Assembly (NCBI RefSeq): GCF_040958095.1
Contig: NC_091214.1
Span: forward strand, 6,984,600 to 7,048,599
Source of the DNA: Procambarus clarkii
Taxonomy: Eukaryota > Arthropoda > Malacostraca > Decapoda > Cambaridae
DNA length: 64,000 nucleotides
Direction of reading: 5' to 3'
A model generated the notes under the pieces. That model did not search any database. It was not told the origin of the DNA and was given only the letters and a program-made list of their open reading frames with translations. Positions 24,955 to 54,509 of the stretch are shown one piece after another. Every line of letters starts with the position of its first letter. Within the stretch, counting starts at the first letter, position 1. The position numbers and the translations under genes are program-made.

Positions 24955-27880
24955 GAGAGGGGAGGCTGTACGGCGGAGAGTGGCGGCTGTGGCGGACAGT
25001 GGCGGCGGTGGCGGCGGTGGCGGATAGTGGCGGCGGGCGGACAGTGGCGGCGGGCGGACAGTGGCGGCGGCGGGCGGACAGTGGCGGCGGGCGGACAGTG
25101 GCGGCGGTGGCGGATAGTGGCGGCGGGCGGACAGTGGCGGCGGTGGCGGATAGTGGCGGCGGGCGGACAGTGGCGGCGGGCGGACAGTGGCGGCGGTGGC
25201 GGATAGTGGCGGCTGTGGCGGATAGTGGCGGCGGGCGGACCGTGGCGGCTTTGGCGGCGGTGGTGGACAGTGGCGGCGGCGGTGGTGGACAGTGGCGGCG
25301 GGCGGACAGTGGCGGCGGCGGGCGGACAGTGGTGGTGGCGGGCGGACAGTGGTGGCGGCGGGCGGACAGTGGTGGCGGCGGGCGGACAGTGGAGGCGGCG
25401 GGCGGACAGTGGTGGCGGCGGGCGGACAGTGGTGGCGGTGGGCGGACAGTGGTGGCGGTGGCAGACAGTGGTGGCGGTGGCGGACAGTGGTGGCGGTGGC
25501 GGATAGTGGCAGCGGGCGGACAGTGGCGGCGGGCGGAAAGTGGCGGCGGCGGTGGCGGACAGTGGCGTCGGGCGGACAGTGGTGGCGGCGGGCGGACAGT
25601 GGTGGCGGTGGCAGACAGTGGTGGCGGTGGCGGACAGTGGCGGCGGTGGCGGACAGTGACGGCGGTGGCGGACAGTGGCGGCGGTGGCGGACAGTGGCGG
25701 CGGTGGCGGACAGTGGCGGCGGTGGCGGACACTGGCGGCTGTGTCTGGCGGTGGTGGCGGGCGGTGGCGGGTGGCGGCGTCTGTGATGAGTAGTGGCGGC
25801 TGGCGGTGGTGGGTGGTGGGTGGCGGCGGCGGTGGTGGTGGGTGGTGGGTGGCGGCGGCGGGTGGTGGTGGGTGGTGGGTGGCGGCGGCGGGTGGTGGTG
25901 GGTGGTGGGTGGCGGCGGCGGGTGGCGGTGGGTGGTGGGTGGCGGCGGCGGGTGGCGGTGGGTGGTGGGTGGCGGCGGCGGGTGGTCGTGGGTGGTGGGT
26001 GGCGGCGGCGGGTGGTGGTGGGTGGTGGGTGGCGGCGGCGGGTGGTGGTGGGTGGTGGGTGGTGGCGGCGGGCGGTGGCGGGCGGTGGCGGGCGGTGGCG
26101 GGCGGCGGCGGCTGTGGTGGGTGGTGACGATCGGCGGTGGGGGGGGGGGGCTGGTGGCGGCTGGCGGTGGCGGCTTGCGGTGGCGACTGTGGCAACGGGC
26201 GGTGACGGCTGATAGCGGGCGGTGGTGGCGGCTGGTGGCAGGTGGTGGTGGCGGCGGTGATGGGTGGTGGCGGCGGCGGTGGTGGTGGGTGGTGGTGGCG
26301 GCGGCGGTGATGGGTGGTGGCGGCGGCGGCGGCTGGTGGTGGTGGGTGGTGGTGGTGGGTGGTGGTGGTGGGTGGTGGTGGTGGGTGGTGGCGGCGGGTG
26401 GCGGCGGGTGGCGGTGGTGGGTGGCGGTGGCTGGTGGCGGGTGGCGGCTGGTGGTGGGTGGTGGCGGCGGGTGGTGAGTGGCGGTGGCTGGTGGCGGGTG
26501 GCGGCTGGTGGCGGGTGGTGGCGGGTGGCGGCTGGTGGTGGGTGGTGGCGGGTGGCGGTGGGTGGTGGGTGGCGGCGGCGGGTGGTGGTGGGTGGTGGGT
26601 GGCGGCGGCGGGTGGTGGTGGGTGGTGGGTGGCGGCGGCGGGTGGTGGTGGGTGGTGGGTGGTGGCGGCGGGCGGTGGCGGGCGGTGGCGGGCGGTGGCG
26701 GGCGGCGGCGGCTGTGGTGGGTGGTGACGATCGGCGGTGGGGGGGGGGCTGGTGGCGGCTGGCGGTGGCGGCTTGCGGTGGCGACTGTGGCAACGGGCGG
26801 TGACGGCTGATAGCGGGCGGTGGTGGCGCCTGGTGGCAGGTGGTGGTGGCGGCGGTGATGGGTGGTGGCGGCGGCGGTGGTGGTGGGTGGTGGTGGCGGC
26901 GGCGGTGGTGGTGGGTGGTGGCGGCGGCGGTGATGGGTGGTGGCGGCGGCGGCGGCTGGTGGTGGTGGTGGGTGGTGGTGGTGGGTGGTGGTGGTGGGTG
27001 GTGGTGGTGGGTGGTGGCGGCGGGTGGCGGCGGGTGGCGGTCGTGGGTGGCGGTGGCTGGTGGCAGGTGGCGGCTGGTGGTGGGTGGTGGCGGCGGGTGG
27101 TGAGTGGCGGTGGCTGGTGGCGGCTGGTGGCGGGTGGTGGCGGGTGGCGGCTGGTGGTGGGTGGTGGCGGGTGGCGGCTGGTGGTGGGTGGCGGCTGGTG
27201 GTGGGTGGTGGCGGGTGGCGGCTGGTGGTGGGTGGCGGGTGGCGGCCTGTGGTGGGTGGTGGCGGCGGGTGGTGAATGGCGGCGGTGGGTGGCGGTGGCT
27301 GGTGGCGGGTGGCGGCTGGTGGTGGGTGGTGGCGGGTATCGGTGGTGGGTGGCGGTGGCTGGTGGCGGGTGGCGGCTGGTGGTGGGTGGTGGCGGCGGGT
27401 GGTGAGTGGCGGTGGTGGGTGGCGGTGGGTGGCGGCTGGTGGCGGGTGGTGGCGGGTGGCGGCTGGTGGTGGATGGTGGCGGGTGGCGGCTGGTGGTGGG
27501 TGGGTGGCGGGTGGTGGCGGCTTTTGGTGGTGAGTGGCGGTGGCGGCTGGTGGTGGGTGGTGGCGGGTGGCGGGTGGCGGCTGGTGGTGGCGGGTGGCGG
27601 CTGGTGGTGGGTGGTGGCTGGTGGTGGGTGGTGGCGGGTGGCGGCTGGTGGTGGGTGGTGGCGGCTGGTGGTGGGTGGCGGCGGGTGGCGGCTGGTGGTG
27701 GGTGGCGGCGGCTGGTGGTGGGTGGCGGGTGGCGGCTGGTGGTGGGTGGCGGGTGGCGGCTGGTGGCGGGTGGCGGCTGGTGGTGGGTGGCGGCTGGTGG
27801 TGGGTGGTGGTGGGTGGCGGCTGGTGGTGGGCGGCGGGTGGCGGCTGGTGGCGGGTGGCGGCGGGTGGCGGCTGGTGGTG
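24955..27880. repeat. G-rich (GGC/GGT) minisatellite, 2.9 kb
   Basis: The plus strand is almost only G, with C and T and few A. Three zones are visible: 24955-25745 with a 15-18 bp unit GGCGGGCGGACAGTG and variants; about 25830-26110 with a regular 30 bp unit built of GGTGGTGGTG, GGTGGTGGGT and GGCGGCGGCG; then a mixed GGTGGTGGCGGGTGGCGGCT region. A block at about 26040-26300 recurs at about 26640-26900. All three minus frames are open for about 1000 codons only because TA dinucleotides are nearly absent. Not coding. Confidence 0.92.
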
Positions 27881-27889
27881 GCCAGCTGG

Positions 27890-28225
27890 GACACACCCTT
27901 CACCACTGAAGGTCTGAGCAAAACTAACCATATGTCTCTCTCAGCCACCAGCCCAGTGTTGCCAGCTCGCGCTCTCAAAATGTTTCCTTCAAAGATTGTA
28001 TATTATCTTTGAACAACAAGTTTGATTATGAAGGAAATAATGCATATATTATTGTCACATTAATACTGTGTAATATCTTATTACATTCCTGCTAAATAAT
28101 TATAATTTGAAACAGGACAAAAAATCCAACATATATATAAAAACCAACATTAGAGATCACGAGGCCTAGGCCTCGCCTGTGACCACACATCCTGCCTCCC
28201 TGGCCTGCTACCCTCACACACCTCA
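27890..28225. other. Unassigned spacer
   Basis: Unique-looking AT-rich sequence between two minisatellites. No gene seen. Confidence 0.45.
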
Positions 28226-30300
28226 CACTCTTAACTCTCTCATAATCACTCTCACTCTCTTACTCTGTCACTCTTACACTCTGTCACTCTTACTCTCTGT
28301 CACTCTTACTCTCTGTCACTCTTACTCTCTGTCACTCTTACTCTGTCACTCTTACACTCTGTCACTCTTACTCTCTGTCACTCTTACTCTCTGTCACTCT
28401 TACTCTCTGTCACTCTTACTCTCTGTCACTCTTACTCTCTGTCACTCTTACTCTCTGTCACTCTTACTCTGTCACTCTTACTCTCTGTCACTCTTACTCT
28501 CTGTCACTCTTACTCTCTGTCACTCTTACTCTGTCATTCTTACTCACTCTCAGTCACCCTTACCCATTCATACTCACTCTCTCACTCTTACTCTCATACT
28601 CTTACTCTCAATTACTCTTACTCTCAATCACTCTTACTCCCAATCACTCCTACTCCCAATCACTCCTACTCTCAATCACTCCTACTCTCATTCTTACTCT
28701 TACTCTTACTCCCAATCACTCTTACTCTCAATCACTCTTATTCTCATTCTTACTCTCGCTCTTACTCTTACTCCCAATCACTCTTACTCCCAATCACTCT
28801 TACTCTCAATCACTCTTACTCTCAATCACTCTTACTCTCAATCACTCTTACTCTCATTCTTACTCTTACTCACTCTTACTCTCAATCACTCTTATTCTCA
28901 TTCTTACTCCTACTCCCAATCACTCTTACTCCCAATCACTCTTACTCTCAATCACTCTTACTCCCAATCACTCTTACTCTCAATCACTCTTACTCTCAAT
29001 CACTCTTACTCTCAATCACTCTTACTCTCAATCACTCTTACTCTCATTCTTACTCTTACTCACTCTTACTCTCAATCACTCTTATTCTCATTCTTACTCC
29101 TACTCCCAATCACTCTTACTCCCAATCACTCTTACTCTCAATCACTCTTACTCCCAATCACTCTTACTCCCAATCACTCTTACTCTCAATCACTCTTACT
29201 CTCAATCACTTTTACTCTCAATCACTCATACTCTCAATCACTCATACTCTCAATCACTCTTACTCTCACTAACTCTCAATCACTCTTATTCTCACTAACT
29301 CTCAATCACTCTTACGCACTATTACTCACTCTTTCTCTCAGTCATCCTTACTCACTCTTACTCTGTCACTCTTACTCTCTGTCACTCTTACTCTCTGTCA
29401 CTCTTACTCTCTGTCACTCTTACTCTCTGTCACTCTTACTCTGCCACTCTTACTCTCTGTCACTCTTACTCTCTGTCACTCTTACTCTCTATCACTCTTA
29501 CTCTGTCATTCATACTCTGTCACTCTTACTCACTCTCAGTCACCCTTACCCATTCATACTCACTCTCTCACTCTTACTCTCATACTCTTACTCTCAATTA
29601 CTCTTACTCTCAGTCACTCTTACTCCCAATCACTCCTACTCCCAATCACTCCTACTCTCATTCTTACTCTTACTCTTACTCCCAATCACTCTTACTCTCA
29701 ATCACTCTTATTCTCATTCTTACTCTTACTCTCACTCTTACTCCCAATCACTCTTACTCCTAATCACTCTTACTCTCAATCATTCTTACTCTCAATCAAT
29801 CTTACTCTCAATCACTCTTACTCTCATTCTTACTCTTACTCACTCTTACTCTCAATCACTCTTATTCTCATTCTTACTCCTACTCTCACTCTAACTCCTA
29901 CTCCCAATCACTCTTACTCCCAATCACTTACTCTCAATCACTCTTACTCCCAATCACTCTTACTCTCAATCACTCTTACTCTCAATCACTCTTACTCTCA
30001 ATCACTCTTACTCTCAATCACTCTTACTCTCACTAACTCTCAATCACTCTTATTCTCACTCTAACTCTCAATCACTCTTACTCTCATACTCACCCTTACT
30101 CTCAATCACTTTACTCTCACTCTTACTCATTCTGTCACCCTTACTCTCACTCTTACTCACTCTGTCACTCTTACTCACTCTCAGTCACTCTTACTTATAC
30201 TCACTCTTACTCACACTTACACGCTCTCTGGCACTCTCACTCACCTTCAGTCACTCTTACTCACTCTTACCCACTCTCGCTCACTCTTGCTCACTCTAGT
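28226..30300. repeat. Pyrimidine-rich 16-mer minisatellite, 2.1 kb
   Basis: Built from CACTCTTACTCTCTGT and CACTCTTACTCTCAAT, with variants. The plus strand has almost no G. A longer module (around CACCCTTACCCATTCATACT) occurs at about 28555 and again at about 29540, so there is higher-order structure of roughly 990 bp. The 571-codon open frame it produces is a 16-residue repeat artefact. Confidence 0.92.
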
Positions 30301-30834
30301 TAATAAGAACACGCCAATATAAGACAACAAAACGTTTTCAGATTCTTTCTCACCACTTTCCAGCAACTTTTATAATTTATATAAATTATCTTAGGGAATA
30401 ATACATAAATTATATATTTAAACATGATATTAGTGTTTAGTGGAATGCATAAGGAGTCAAATTGTGTTAAAAAGAGCGATTTTTAGAAAATTTGGAAAAC
30501 TACTTTTTTCTGTTCATATTATAACTAAATGGATTTTAAAGGTTTCACTCAGCCAATATATATCATTCACAATTTATTAATGAATTTTACAAAAAAACAC
30601 CATAAATTTTATATTTAAACATGTAAAAACTATTTGTTTTACATTTGGAAGAAAATAATTGTAGAAAAACAATTTATAATTAAACCTTTGTGTTTGGATT
30701 TTTTGAGTAAAACTTTCTCAAAGGCTCTCCTGCACCATTCTCAATGCAAATCATTCCCACACCTATGGGAAGAGATAGGCGAACGTTGTGTAGATGATTT
30801 GTGTTTGCTGGGATATATATATATATATATATAT
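30301..30834. other. AT-rich spacer with short (TA)n
   Basis: No gene seen. It ends in a 22 bp TA tract in which the MITE is inserted. Confidence 0.5.
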
Positions 30835-31196
30835 GTCGTACCTAGTAGCCAGAACGCACTTCTCAGCCTACTATGCAAGGCCCGATTTGCCTAATAAGCC
30901 AAGTTTTCCTGAATTAATATATTTTCTCTAATTTTTTTCTTATGAAATGATAAAGCTACCCATTTCATTATGTATGAGGTCAATTTTTTTTTATTGGAGT
31001 TAAATTTAACGTAGATATATGACCGAACCTAACCAACCCTACCTAACCTAACCTATCTTTATAGGTTAGGTTGGGTTAGGTAGCAGAAAAAGTTAGGTTA
31101 GGTAGTCGAAAAAACATTAATTCATGAAAACTTGGCTTATTAGGCAAATCGGGCCTTGCATAGTAGGCTGAGAAGTGCGTTCTGGCTACTAGGTAC

Positions 31197-31199
<3 letters not shown>
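30835..31199. mobile_element. MITE with 83 bp terminal inverted repeats
   Basis: The left arm 30835-30917 begins GTCGTACCTAGTAGCC and the right arm 31117-31199 is its inverse complement with about one mismatch. It is 365 bp long, has no ORF and is flanked by TA repeats, so the target duplication is TA or TATA. The interior carries an inverted pair of TAACC/GGTTA-rich stretches (31028-31105). TA targets suggest mobilisation by a Tc1/mariner-like transposase, but the autonomous partner is not in the window. Confidence 0.88.

Positions 31200-31277
<78 letters not shown>
31200..31277. repeat. (TA)n microsatellite
   Basis: Pure TA tract between the MITE and a tRNA-like repeat. Confidence 0.95.
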
Positions 31278-31281
<4 letters not shown>

Positions 31282-31432
31282 CACAACTCTCCTAAACACG
31301 AGAGTGAAGTATACAACTTTAGAACACTTTCCCACCAGGAGACTCGAACCCTAGCCAGCACAGAAGCCTTCCAGCAACTGGCATAACAGGTACGCCTTAA
31401 CCCGCTCCACCACCTGCTCAGACCCTTAAAAG
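31278..31432 (-). mobile_element. tRNA-derived SINE fragment
   Basis: On the minus strand it has an A box TGGTGGAGCGG and a B-box-like GGTTCGAGTCT, about 70 nt apart, followed by a body ending CTCGTGTTTAGGAGAG. The tRNA-like part starts near 31432. Confidence 0.7.
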
Positions 31433-31557
31433 AGATGGTAATTTCGGAGTATTTAAATACACCAAAGATCACCACCTCCCAAGAGCACTAGAGCAAGTGA
31501 GGGGTCATTTAGACGTTAATTTCATCAAGTCCATGGGAAGACACAGTGTCTATGCTT

Positions 31558-35575
<4,018 letters not shown>

Positions 35576-35634
35576 AAGAGTGCACCACCCCACCGAGTGC
35601 CGGCGGTGGGGTGGATAGTAATGGTCCTGGGGAC
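35576..35634. other. Inversion junction between satellite arms
   Basis: A short non-repeat junction containing the hairpin CCACCCCACCG-AGTGC-CGGCGGTGGGGTGG (35584-35614). The array changes direction here. Confidence 0.8.
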
Positions 35635-38600
35635 CATTCAGGCTTGTTCGCATTTGTGTTCCTCACGTGTGCCCCAAAGAATGAGGTGATTTGGTAAAAT
35701 GCTATGCCCAAGATTACTATCCGAGTGCCGGCGGTGGGGTGGTTCAAATAGCCTCGGCTATCACCTCATTATGTCCGGTCGTGATGGTCAAGTGGATTAA
35801 GGCGTCTTGTACATACCAGTTGCGTTGCTCCTGGGAGTATGGGTTCGAGTCACTTCTGGGGTGTGAGTTTTCAGTTGCATATTGTCCTGGGGACCATTCA
35901 GGCTTGTTTGCATTTGTGTTCCTCACGTGTGCCCCAAAGAATGAGGTGATTTGGTAAAATGCTATGCCCAAGATTACTATCCGAGTGCCGGCGGTGGGGT
36001 GGTTCAAATAGCCTCGGCTATCACCTCATTATGTCCGGTCGTGATGGTCAAGTGGATTAAGGCGTCTTGTACATACCAGTTGCGTTGCTCCTGGGAGTAT
36101 GGGTTCGAGTCACTTCTGGGGTGTGAGTTTTCAGTTGCATATTGTCCTGGGGACCATTCAGGCTTGTTCGCATTTGTGTTCCTCACGTGTGCCCCAAAGA
36201 ATGAGGTGATTTGGTAAAATGCTATGCCCAAGATTACTATCCGAGTGCCGGCGGTGGGGTGGTTCAAATAGCCTCGGCTATCACCTCATTATGTCCGGTC
36301 GTGATGGTCAAGTGGATTAAGGCGTCTTGTACATACCAGTTGCGTTGCTCCTGGGAGTATGGGTTCGAGTCACTTCTGGGGTGTGAGTTTTCAGTTGCAT
36401 ATTGTCCTGGGGACCATTCAGGCTTGTTCGCATTTGTGTTCCTCACGTGTGCCCCAAAGAATGAGGTGATTTGGTAAAATGCTATGCCCAAGATTACTAT
36501 CCGAGTGCCGGCGGTGGGGTGGTTCAAATAGCCTCGGCTATCACCTCATTATGTCCGGTCGTGATGGTCAAGTGGATTAAGGCGTCTTGTACATACCAGT
36601 TGCGTTGCTCCTGGGAGTATGGGTTCGAGTCACTTCTGGGGTGTGAGTTTTCAGTTGCATATTGTCCTGGGGACCATTCAGGCTTGTTCGCATTTGTGTT
36701 CCTCACGTGTGCCCCAAAGAATGAGGTGATTTGGTAAAATGCTATGCCCAAGATTACTATCCGAGTGCCGGCGGTGGGGTGGTTCAAATAGCCTCGGCTA
36801 TCACCTCATTATGTCCGGTCGTGATGGTCAAGTGGATTAAGGCGTCTTGTACATACCAGTTGCGTTGCTCCTGGGAGTATGGGTTCGAGTCACTTCTGGG
36901 GTGTGAGTTTTCAGTTGCATATTGTCCTGGGGACCATTCAGGCTTGTTCGCATTTGTGTTCCTCACGTGTGCCCCAAAGAATGAGGTGATTTGGTAAAAT
37001 GCTATGCCCAAGATTACTATCCGAGTGCCGGCGGTGGGGTGGTTCAAATAGCCTCGGCTATCACCTCATTATGTCCGGTCGTGATGGTCAAGTGGATTAA
37101 GGCGTCTTGTACATACCAGTTGCGTTGCTCCTGGGAGTATGGGTTCGAGTCACTTCTGGGGTGTGAGTTTTCAGTTGCATATTGTCCTGGGGACCATTCA
37201 GGCTTGTTCGCATTTGTGTTCCTCACGTGTGCCCCAAAGAATGAGGTGATTTGGTAAAATGCTATGCCCAAGATTACTATCCGAGTGCCGGCGGTGGGGT
37301 GGTTCAAATAGCCTCGGCTATCACCTCATTATGTCCGGTCGTGATGGTCAAGTGGATTAAGGCGTCTTGTACATACCAGTTGCGTTGCTCCTGGGAGTAT
37401 GGGTTCGAGTCACTTCTGGGGTGTGAGTTTTCAGTTGCATATTGTCCTGGGGACCATTCAGGCTTGTTCGCATTTGTGTTCCTCACGTGTGCCCCAAAGA
37501 ATGAGGTGATTTGGTAAAATGCTATGCCCAAGATTACTATCCGAGTGCCGGCGGTGGGGTGGTTCAAATAGCCTCGGCTATCACCTCATTATGTCCGGTC
37601 GTGATGGTCAAGTGGATTAAGGCGTCTTGTACATACCAGTTGCGTTGCTCCTGGGAGTATGGGTTCGAGTCACTTCTGGGGTGTGAGTTTTCAGTTGCAT
37701 ATTGTCCTGGGGACCATTCAGGCTTGTTCGCATTTGTGTTCCTCACGTGTGCCCCAAAGAATGAGGTGATTTGGTAAAATGCTATGCCCAAGATTACTAT
37801 CCGAGTGCCGGCGGTGGGGTGGTTCAAATAGCCTCGGCTATCACCTCATTATGTCCGGTCGTGATGGTCAAGTGGATTAAGGCGTCTTGTACATACCAGT
37901 TGCGTTGCTCCTGGGAGTATGGGTTCGAGTCACTTCTGGGGTGTGAGTTTTCAGTTGCATATTGTCCTGGGGACCATTCAGGCTTGTTCGCATTTGTGTT
38001 CCTCACGTGTGCCCCAAAGAATGAGGTGATTTGGTAAAATGCTATGCCCAAGATTACTATCCGAGTGCCGGCGGTGGGGTGGTTCAAATAGCCTCGGCTA
38101 TCACCTCATTATGTCCGGTCGTGATGGTCAAGTGGATTAAGGCGTCTTGTACATACCAGTTGCGTTGCTCCTGGGAGTATGGGTTCGAGTCACTTCTGGG
38201 GTGTGAGTTTTCAGTTGCATATTGTCCTGGGGACCATTCAGGCTTGTTCGCATTTGTGTTCCTCACGTGTGCCCCAAAGAATGAGGTGATTTGGTAAAAT
38301 GCTATGCCCAAGATTACTATCCGAGTGCCGGCGGTGGGGTGGTTCAAATAGCCTCGGCTATCACCTCATTATGTCCGGTCGTGATGGTCAAGTGGATTAA
38401 GGCGTCTTGTACATACCAGTTGCGTTGCTCCTGGGAGTATGGGTTCGAGTCACTTCTGGGGTGTGAGTTTTCAGTTGCATATTGTCCTGGGGACCATTCA
38501 GGCTTGTTCGCATTTGTGTTCCTCACGTGTGCCCCAAAGAATGAGGTGATTTGGTAAAATGCTATGCCCAAGATTACTATCCGAGTGCCGGCGGTGGGGT

Positions 38601-39254
38601 GGTTCAAATAGCCTCGGCTATCACCTCATTATGTCCGGTCGTGATGGTCAAGTGGATTAAGGCGTCTTGTACATACCAGTTGCGTTGCTCCTGGGAGTAT
38701 GGGTTCGAGTCACTTCTGGGGTGTGAGTTTTCAGTTGCATATTGTCCTGGGGACCATTCAGGCTTGTTCGCATTTGTGTTCCTCACGTGTGCCCCAAAGA
38801 ATGAGGTGATTTGGTAAAATGCTATGCCCAAGATTACTATCCGAGTGCCGGCGGTGGGGTGGTTCAAATAGCCTCGGCTATCACCTCATTATGTCCGGTC
38901 GTGATGGTCAAGTGGATTAAGGCGTCTTGTACATACCAGTTGCGTTGCTCCTGGGAGTATGGGTTCGAGTCACTTCTGGGGTGTGAGTTTTCAGTTGCAT
39001 ATTGTCCTGGGGACCATTCAGGCTTGTTCGCATTTGTGTTCCTCACGTGTGCCCCAAAGAATGAGGTGATTTGGTAAAATGCTATGCCCAAGATTACTAT
39101 CCGAGTGCCGGCGGTGGGGTGGTTCAAATAGCCTCGGCTATCACCTCATTATGTCCGGTCGTGATGGTCAAGTGGATTAAGGCGTCTTGTACATACCAGT
39201 TGCGTTGCTCCTGGGAGTATGGGTTCGAGTCACTTCTGGGGTGTGAGTTTTCAG

Positions 39255-39256
<2 letters not shown>
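35635..39256 (+). repeat. 260 bp tRNA-like satellite, right arm (about 14 units)
   Basis: The same unit as the left arm in opposite orientation, repeated at exactly 260 bp (for example TGGTAAAATGCTATG recurs every 260 bp from 35693). A rare variant (GCTTGTTTGC) is near 35903. The last unit is cut after TTTTCAGTT, where TA repeats start. Each unit has 87-88-codon open frames on both strands, but 260 is not a multiple of 3 and the frames do not run on, so coding is unlikely. Confidence 0.93.

Positions 39257-39332
<76 letters not shown>
39257..39332. repeat. (TA)n microsatellite, right border of satellite
   Basis: 76 bp of TA abutting the last satellite unit. Confidence 0.95.
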
Positions 39333-39334
<2 letters not shown>

Positions 39335-39644
39335 CTGAATAAGTCATCTGATTTACTATTATACCTGAAGGAATAATTACCTAGATTTATATTTAATTTA
39401 TAAATTTACATTTTACATTTGTACATTTATATTTAATATAAATCTTTTTATATACAGGTGTTATATTTTTCCCTGGTGATTTTGATTCTAATTATTATGT
39501 ATGTACGTAACTACGAGTTTACACTGGTTGCATGCGGTTAGATACAGAGTCTTATGATCTCCCTAGACCGTTATGTTTTTGTCTCTGGTAGTGCAACGAG
39601 TCGTAAAGTACAGTTATGTTACAATGCCATTTCTTTTTGGAATA
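39333..39644. other. Unassigned AT-rich spacer
   Basis: No gene or known repeat seen. Confidence 0.45.
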
Positions 39645-40015
39645 GTTCTCAACGAGGTGACGGATGACTTGGCCAAACGTGCCACATCAAAACCACAAGT
39701 TTACATTGAAATTGAAATAAGTTTATTGAGGTAAAATACACAAAAAGGGATGAGGTAGCTTAAGTTATTCTCACCTCGTTCAATACAATGTGTTCATATA
39801 TATATATATATAGACACATCACAAACCGTAAACATATTACCGAACATTCTGAGTGATAAACATATACATTTCTTCCTTTACACATGTAGTATGATACCAG
39901 ACGTACACACAGATACATTTATGACTAGATATATAGACAATTTGCAATAGACATTCAGACAACCAACAAAAGGTTACAATCTTGGTGCAAAATTCTTATA
40001 TTTCTCCAGAATATC
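39645..40015. mobile_element. LINE RNase H stub followed by (TTTCAA)n-tailed LINE end
   Basis: 39645-39711 (plus) reads VLNEV and ATSKPQVYI, the same RNase H end as at 5400-5571. 39712-40015 (minus) is the same LINE 3' end as at 5572. This is the duplicated version of the nested insertion; the right half has been lost and replaced by a SINE. Confidence 0.7.
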
Positions 40016-40021
40016 CTCATC

Positions 40022-40150
40022 CCCGACTGTCCAAGTGGTTGGGCATTATTCCATCTCCCGTCCCATCCCAAGGTCTTATCCTGACCCCTTCCAAGTGCTA
40101 TAATGTCGTAATGGCTTGGCGCTTTCCCTGATAATTAAAAAAAAATAAAG
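40022..40150 (+). mobile_element. SINE, 5' truncated
   Basis: Matches 61450-61573 (ACTGTCCAAGTGGTTGGGCA to TTTCCCTGATAATTAAAAA). The tRNA-like head present at 61385-61450 is missing here. Confidence 0.65.
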
Positions 40151-40618
40151 TAGACTCATTGCATATAGTATCAGGAAATGGTCTATATCACGGAAAATTG
40201 TACATATAGCTAAAAACGAAAACCACAATTATTTTTATTAATTTTTTACTTTACCAAATACCATGTACATTTCAGCAATTTCTGTTTTAAAGCAAAAAGA
40301 GTCAATTTAAAATAACAAAGCATTGTTATGATGACGAAAAAAACGTATTGAAGAACAGTCTATGGTAGATTTCGACTCCAATAGATTCACAAGATTTTTT
40401 GCAATTTGTTTCATTTCGGATAGATGCCCAAAAAGCAATCATGTGTTTGGGTAAGGTTGTCATATTGCTTGAAATTATCATATTAATAGGATAATTTTTC
40501 ATGCGCCTGAGCCTTTTCTTTAGCTACCTTTGATATTGTTCTGATATATGTTAAACACTATATTAACTTTCTGCATCCCTTGACAGTGTACCTATATTTC
40601 TATTTCAAATCATTTCAG
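40151..40618. other. Spacer paralogous to 61574-62048
   Basis: Closely matches the copy D flank. It contains a good pyrimidine tract before the candidate exon at 40619. No other gene. Confidence 0.5.
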
Positions 40619-40758
40619 CAAACGCTGCAAACGTTTTCACAGTACTTTCAGCAGCTATACGATGGGCAAATCAAATGTTCAAGTCGTGGATGGAGGACTT
40701 TGAGTATAAGAACTTTCATTTGCTACATCAAGACATTTTGGTTCAACTTTTATCTTAA
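40619..40758 (+). CDS. Possible terminal exon of an unrecognised protein
   Basis: It follows TTTCAAATCATTTCAG, a good 3' splice site, and reads NAANVFTVLSAAIRW, FKSWMEDFEYKNF and HLLHQDILVQLLS to a TAA. A copy at 62049-62188 differs by one Ala/Val change. I do not recognise the domain and see no upstream exon. It may be a pseudogene fragment or chance. Confidence 0.25.
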
Positions 40759-40945
40759 AAAGGTATTTCCTCGATAAAGGATCCAGCAGTTTCTTTGAAT
40801 TCTGTATGAATATGTCATCACAGAATTTGTTTTCTTTTTGTCCCTTAAGAATTCTGGTTATTTTTAATGTTGCCGAAAATCTTCAGAAGCATAAATAGGA
40901 GCAACCTATTATTTTATTTGTTAAATATTATGTATAAATTTCTTA

Positions 40946-40951
40946 TCAGTC
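40946..40951 (+). promoter_or_regulatory. Candidate initiator of copy C
   Basis: TCAGTC at the position equivalent to 6671 in copy B, 78 nt before the ATG. Confidence 0.3.
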
Positions 40952-41023
40952 CCATGATTGTATTTCCTACACTGTATGCATTTCTTTCAAGTGAACCAGT
41001 ACAGTGAGGAAGGGAGAGTCATC

Positions 41024-54400
<13,377 letters not shown>

Positions 54401-54503
54401 CAAAATATATTTTATAAGTTCTAAAGGATAACTCATAAAAATAATAATGACAAATAAAAAATTAATCATAATAACAATAATTATTGTCATTATATTAATA
54501 ATT

Positions 54504-54509
54504 AATAAA
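54504..54509 (+). terminator. Candidate poly(A) signal, copy C
   Basis: AATAAA about 105 nt after the stop, at the same place as in copies A and B. Confidence 0.45.

Noticed and set aside
24927-28012. Open frames of about 1000 codons rich in Pro, His, Thr (minus) or Gly, Trp, Ala (plus)
   Set aside because: All three frames of the minus strand and several plus frames are open at once because the minisatellite lacks TA dinucleotides. There is no start context, domain or codon bias.
28179-29894. 571-codon Leu/Ser/Thr/His repeat frame
   Set aside because: A direct read-through of the 16 bp minisatellite (48 bp gives a 16-residue period). No evidence of a gene.
31020-31110. Interstitial telomere
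   Set aside because: The TAACC stretches are short, imperfect and inside the MITE as an inverted pair; there is no long tandem TTAGG array.
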